Below are positions 21,188-21,973 of a stretch of DNA of 21,973 nucleotides, one piece after another. Numbering within the stretch: the stretch's first letter is position 1; each line of letters begins with the position of its first letter. The DNA lies in NCBI GenBank assembly GCA_020848855.1, contig JADLHH010000427.1, forward strand, positions 1 to 21,973. The letters run 5' to 3'. The translations under genes and the position numbers were made by a program. The notes beneath the pieces are model-generated. The model saw nothing but the letters and a program-made list of their open reading frames with translations. It did not search any database and was not told the origin of the DNA. This stretch comes from Anaerolineae bacterium (GTDB lineage Bacteria; Chloroflexota; Anaerolineae; Aggregatilineales; Phototrophicaceae).

Positions 21188-21973
21188 GTGAAGTCACGAA
21201 GCCCCAGGCTGGAGACGACTTTCTACCGCAGGCGTTCGATTCTGCGCCAACGCGATCTCGTTCGGCTGACCGCGAGCATGAAGCGGCTCGGAGACGACCT
21301 TCAGACGCCGGTCACCGTCGAGACCGCGAACCCGTCTGTCGTCGCTCTGGCGCAGGTGCTCGAAGAAACGCGCTGCCGGTTATCACAGCAGGTGCAGGCA
21401 CTTGCCGAGGCGCGACAGTGGTCGGAAATGCTGATTCAGTCGGTCACCGAAGGCATCATCACCTGTGACGCGAGTTGGCGTGTGGTGGCTTTCAGCGAAG
21501 GCGCGGCGCGGATCACCGGTTGGGATCGTGAAGCGGCGCTGGGGAAGCCGCTGGACGCGGTGCTGCCGCTGACGGCGGAAGCCGGGCATCTCGGCGATCT
21601 GCTGCCACCCGACGGCGCACGCCGTTCCGTGACCGTGCGTGACCGGGGTGGCGCGGCAATCCCGCTGGCGGTGGCGCGTGCCGTGTCCACCAACGAAGGG
21701 CTGGTCACGATTGTGATCCGAGACATCTCCGAAGAGACTTCGCGGCGCAGAACACAATCCGTTTTTCTGGCGAATATGTCGCACGAGTTTCGCACGCCGC
21801 TGGCAGGTATGGAAGCGTCGGTCGAGGTGCTTCAGAAAAACCTGGACACATTTTCGACTGCCGAAACGCGGCAGTTGGTCAGCTCGATACACCTGAGCCT
21901 GTCGATGCTGCACCAGTTGATCGACAATCTGCTGGAGAGCAGTAAGCTGGAAGCGCATCATTTTGCCCTCAAC
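21188..21973 (+). CDS. PAS-domain sensor histidine kinase (3' end outside window)
   Basis: The frame opens at GTG 21188, with GAGG (21177-21180) 7 bases upstream, and is still open at the right edge after 262 codons. The order is a basic N-terminus and likely coiled coil (about 55-80, LAQVLEETRCRLSQQVQALAEARQW). Next comes a PAS domain (about 81-180) with SVTEGIITCDASWRVVAFSEGAARITGW and ending IVIRDISEE. The HisKA box FLANMSHEFRTPLAG follows, with phospho-accepting H199. The ATPase domain must lie beyond the window. No membrane helix is seen, so it is probably a cytosolic sensor, and its PAS ligand cannot be read. The orphan receiver protein at 8192-8563 is a possible but unproven partner. 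Confidence 0.92.
   Translation, partial: MKSRSPRLETTFYRRRSILRQRDLVRLTASMKRLGDDLQTPVTVETANPSVVALAQVLEETRCRLSQQVQALAEARQWSEMLIQSVTEGIITCDASWRVVAFSEGAARITGWDREAALGKPLDAVLPLTAEAGHLGDLLPPDGARRSVTVRDRGGAAIPLAVARAVSTNEGLVTIVIRDISEETSRRRTQSVFLANMSHEFRTPLAGMEASVEVLQKNLDTFSTAETRQLVSSIHLSLSMLHQLIDNLLESSKLEAHHFALN

Noticed and set aside
1..21973. CRISPR arrays, tRNA or rRNA genes, insertion sequences, prophage
   Set aside because: Reading both strands showed no regularly spaced repeats, no cloverleaf or rRNA segments, and no transposase, integrase or phage proteins.

Overview
The window looks like a chromosomal stretch of a GC-rich Chloroflexota bacterium, probably Anaerolineae or a close relative. That placement is inference. 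It rests on a membrane-anchored SH3-like protein with a Thr/Pro-rich tail, a bactofilin, KimA-type and KdpD-type potassium genes, and frequent GTG/TTG starts. There is no 16S rRNA or marker gene to confirm it. I see no rRNA, tRNA, CRISPR array, transposase or phage gene. The layout is that of ordinary chromosome with several small operons.

Layout. 1-2.5 kb (+): the end of a SAM methyltransferase, a membrane protein with a histone-H1-like tail, a small two-helix membrane protein, and a crotonase-family enzyme. 2.6-5.7 kb (-): low-molecular-weight tyrosine phosphatase, bactofilin, and formate-tetrahydrofolate ligase with a structured leader. 6.1-7.3 kb (+): an MFS transporter. 7.4-8.6 kb (-): the SH3-like protein and a single-domain response regulator. 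8.6-11.2 kb (+): a tightly coupled PadR regulator, ModA and ModB operon behind a good promoter and a perfect inverted repeat. 11.3-12.3 kb (-): a YihY/BrkB membrane protein. 12.6-15.5 kb: a DinB-like protein, a small membrane protein, a cold-shock protein with a long structured leader, a 58-residue basic protein, and an alpha/beta hydrolase. 15.8-20.4 kb: a potassium block of KimA-type importer (+), then a UspA-like protein, a KdpE-like regulator and a shortened KdpD-like kinase (all -). 20.5-21.97 kb: a second DinB-like protein (-) and a PAS histidine kinase (+) that runs off the window.

Two systems stand out. In the first, the molybdate-binding protein ModA carries an extra C-terminal domain that resembles a molybdopterin-binding (sulfite-oxidase-fold) domain. 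It is encoded with a PadR regulator and a permease, but no ModC ATPase is present. This suggests a specialised molybdenum acquisition or sensing device. In the second, a KimA-like potassium importer faces a KdpDE-like two-component system. The kinase lacks KdpD's usual N-terminal sensor half, and a free-standing UspA-fold protein lies downstream of the regulator, as though KdpD had been split.

At the RNA/DNA level, two intergenic hairpins (7349-7383 and 11274-11316) share an unusual two-part sequence with a compensatory base change. That points to a dispersed structured repeat, possibly used as a terminator.
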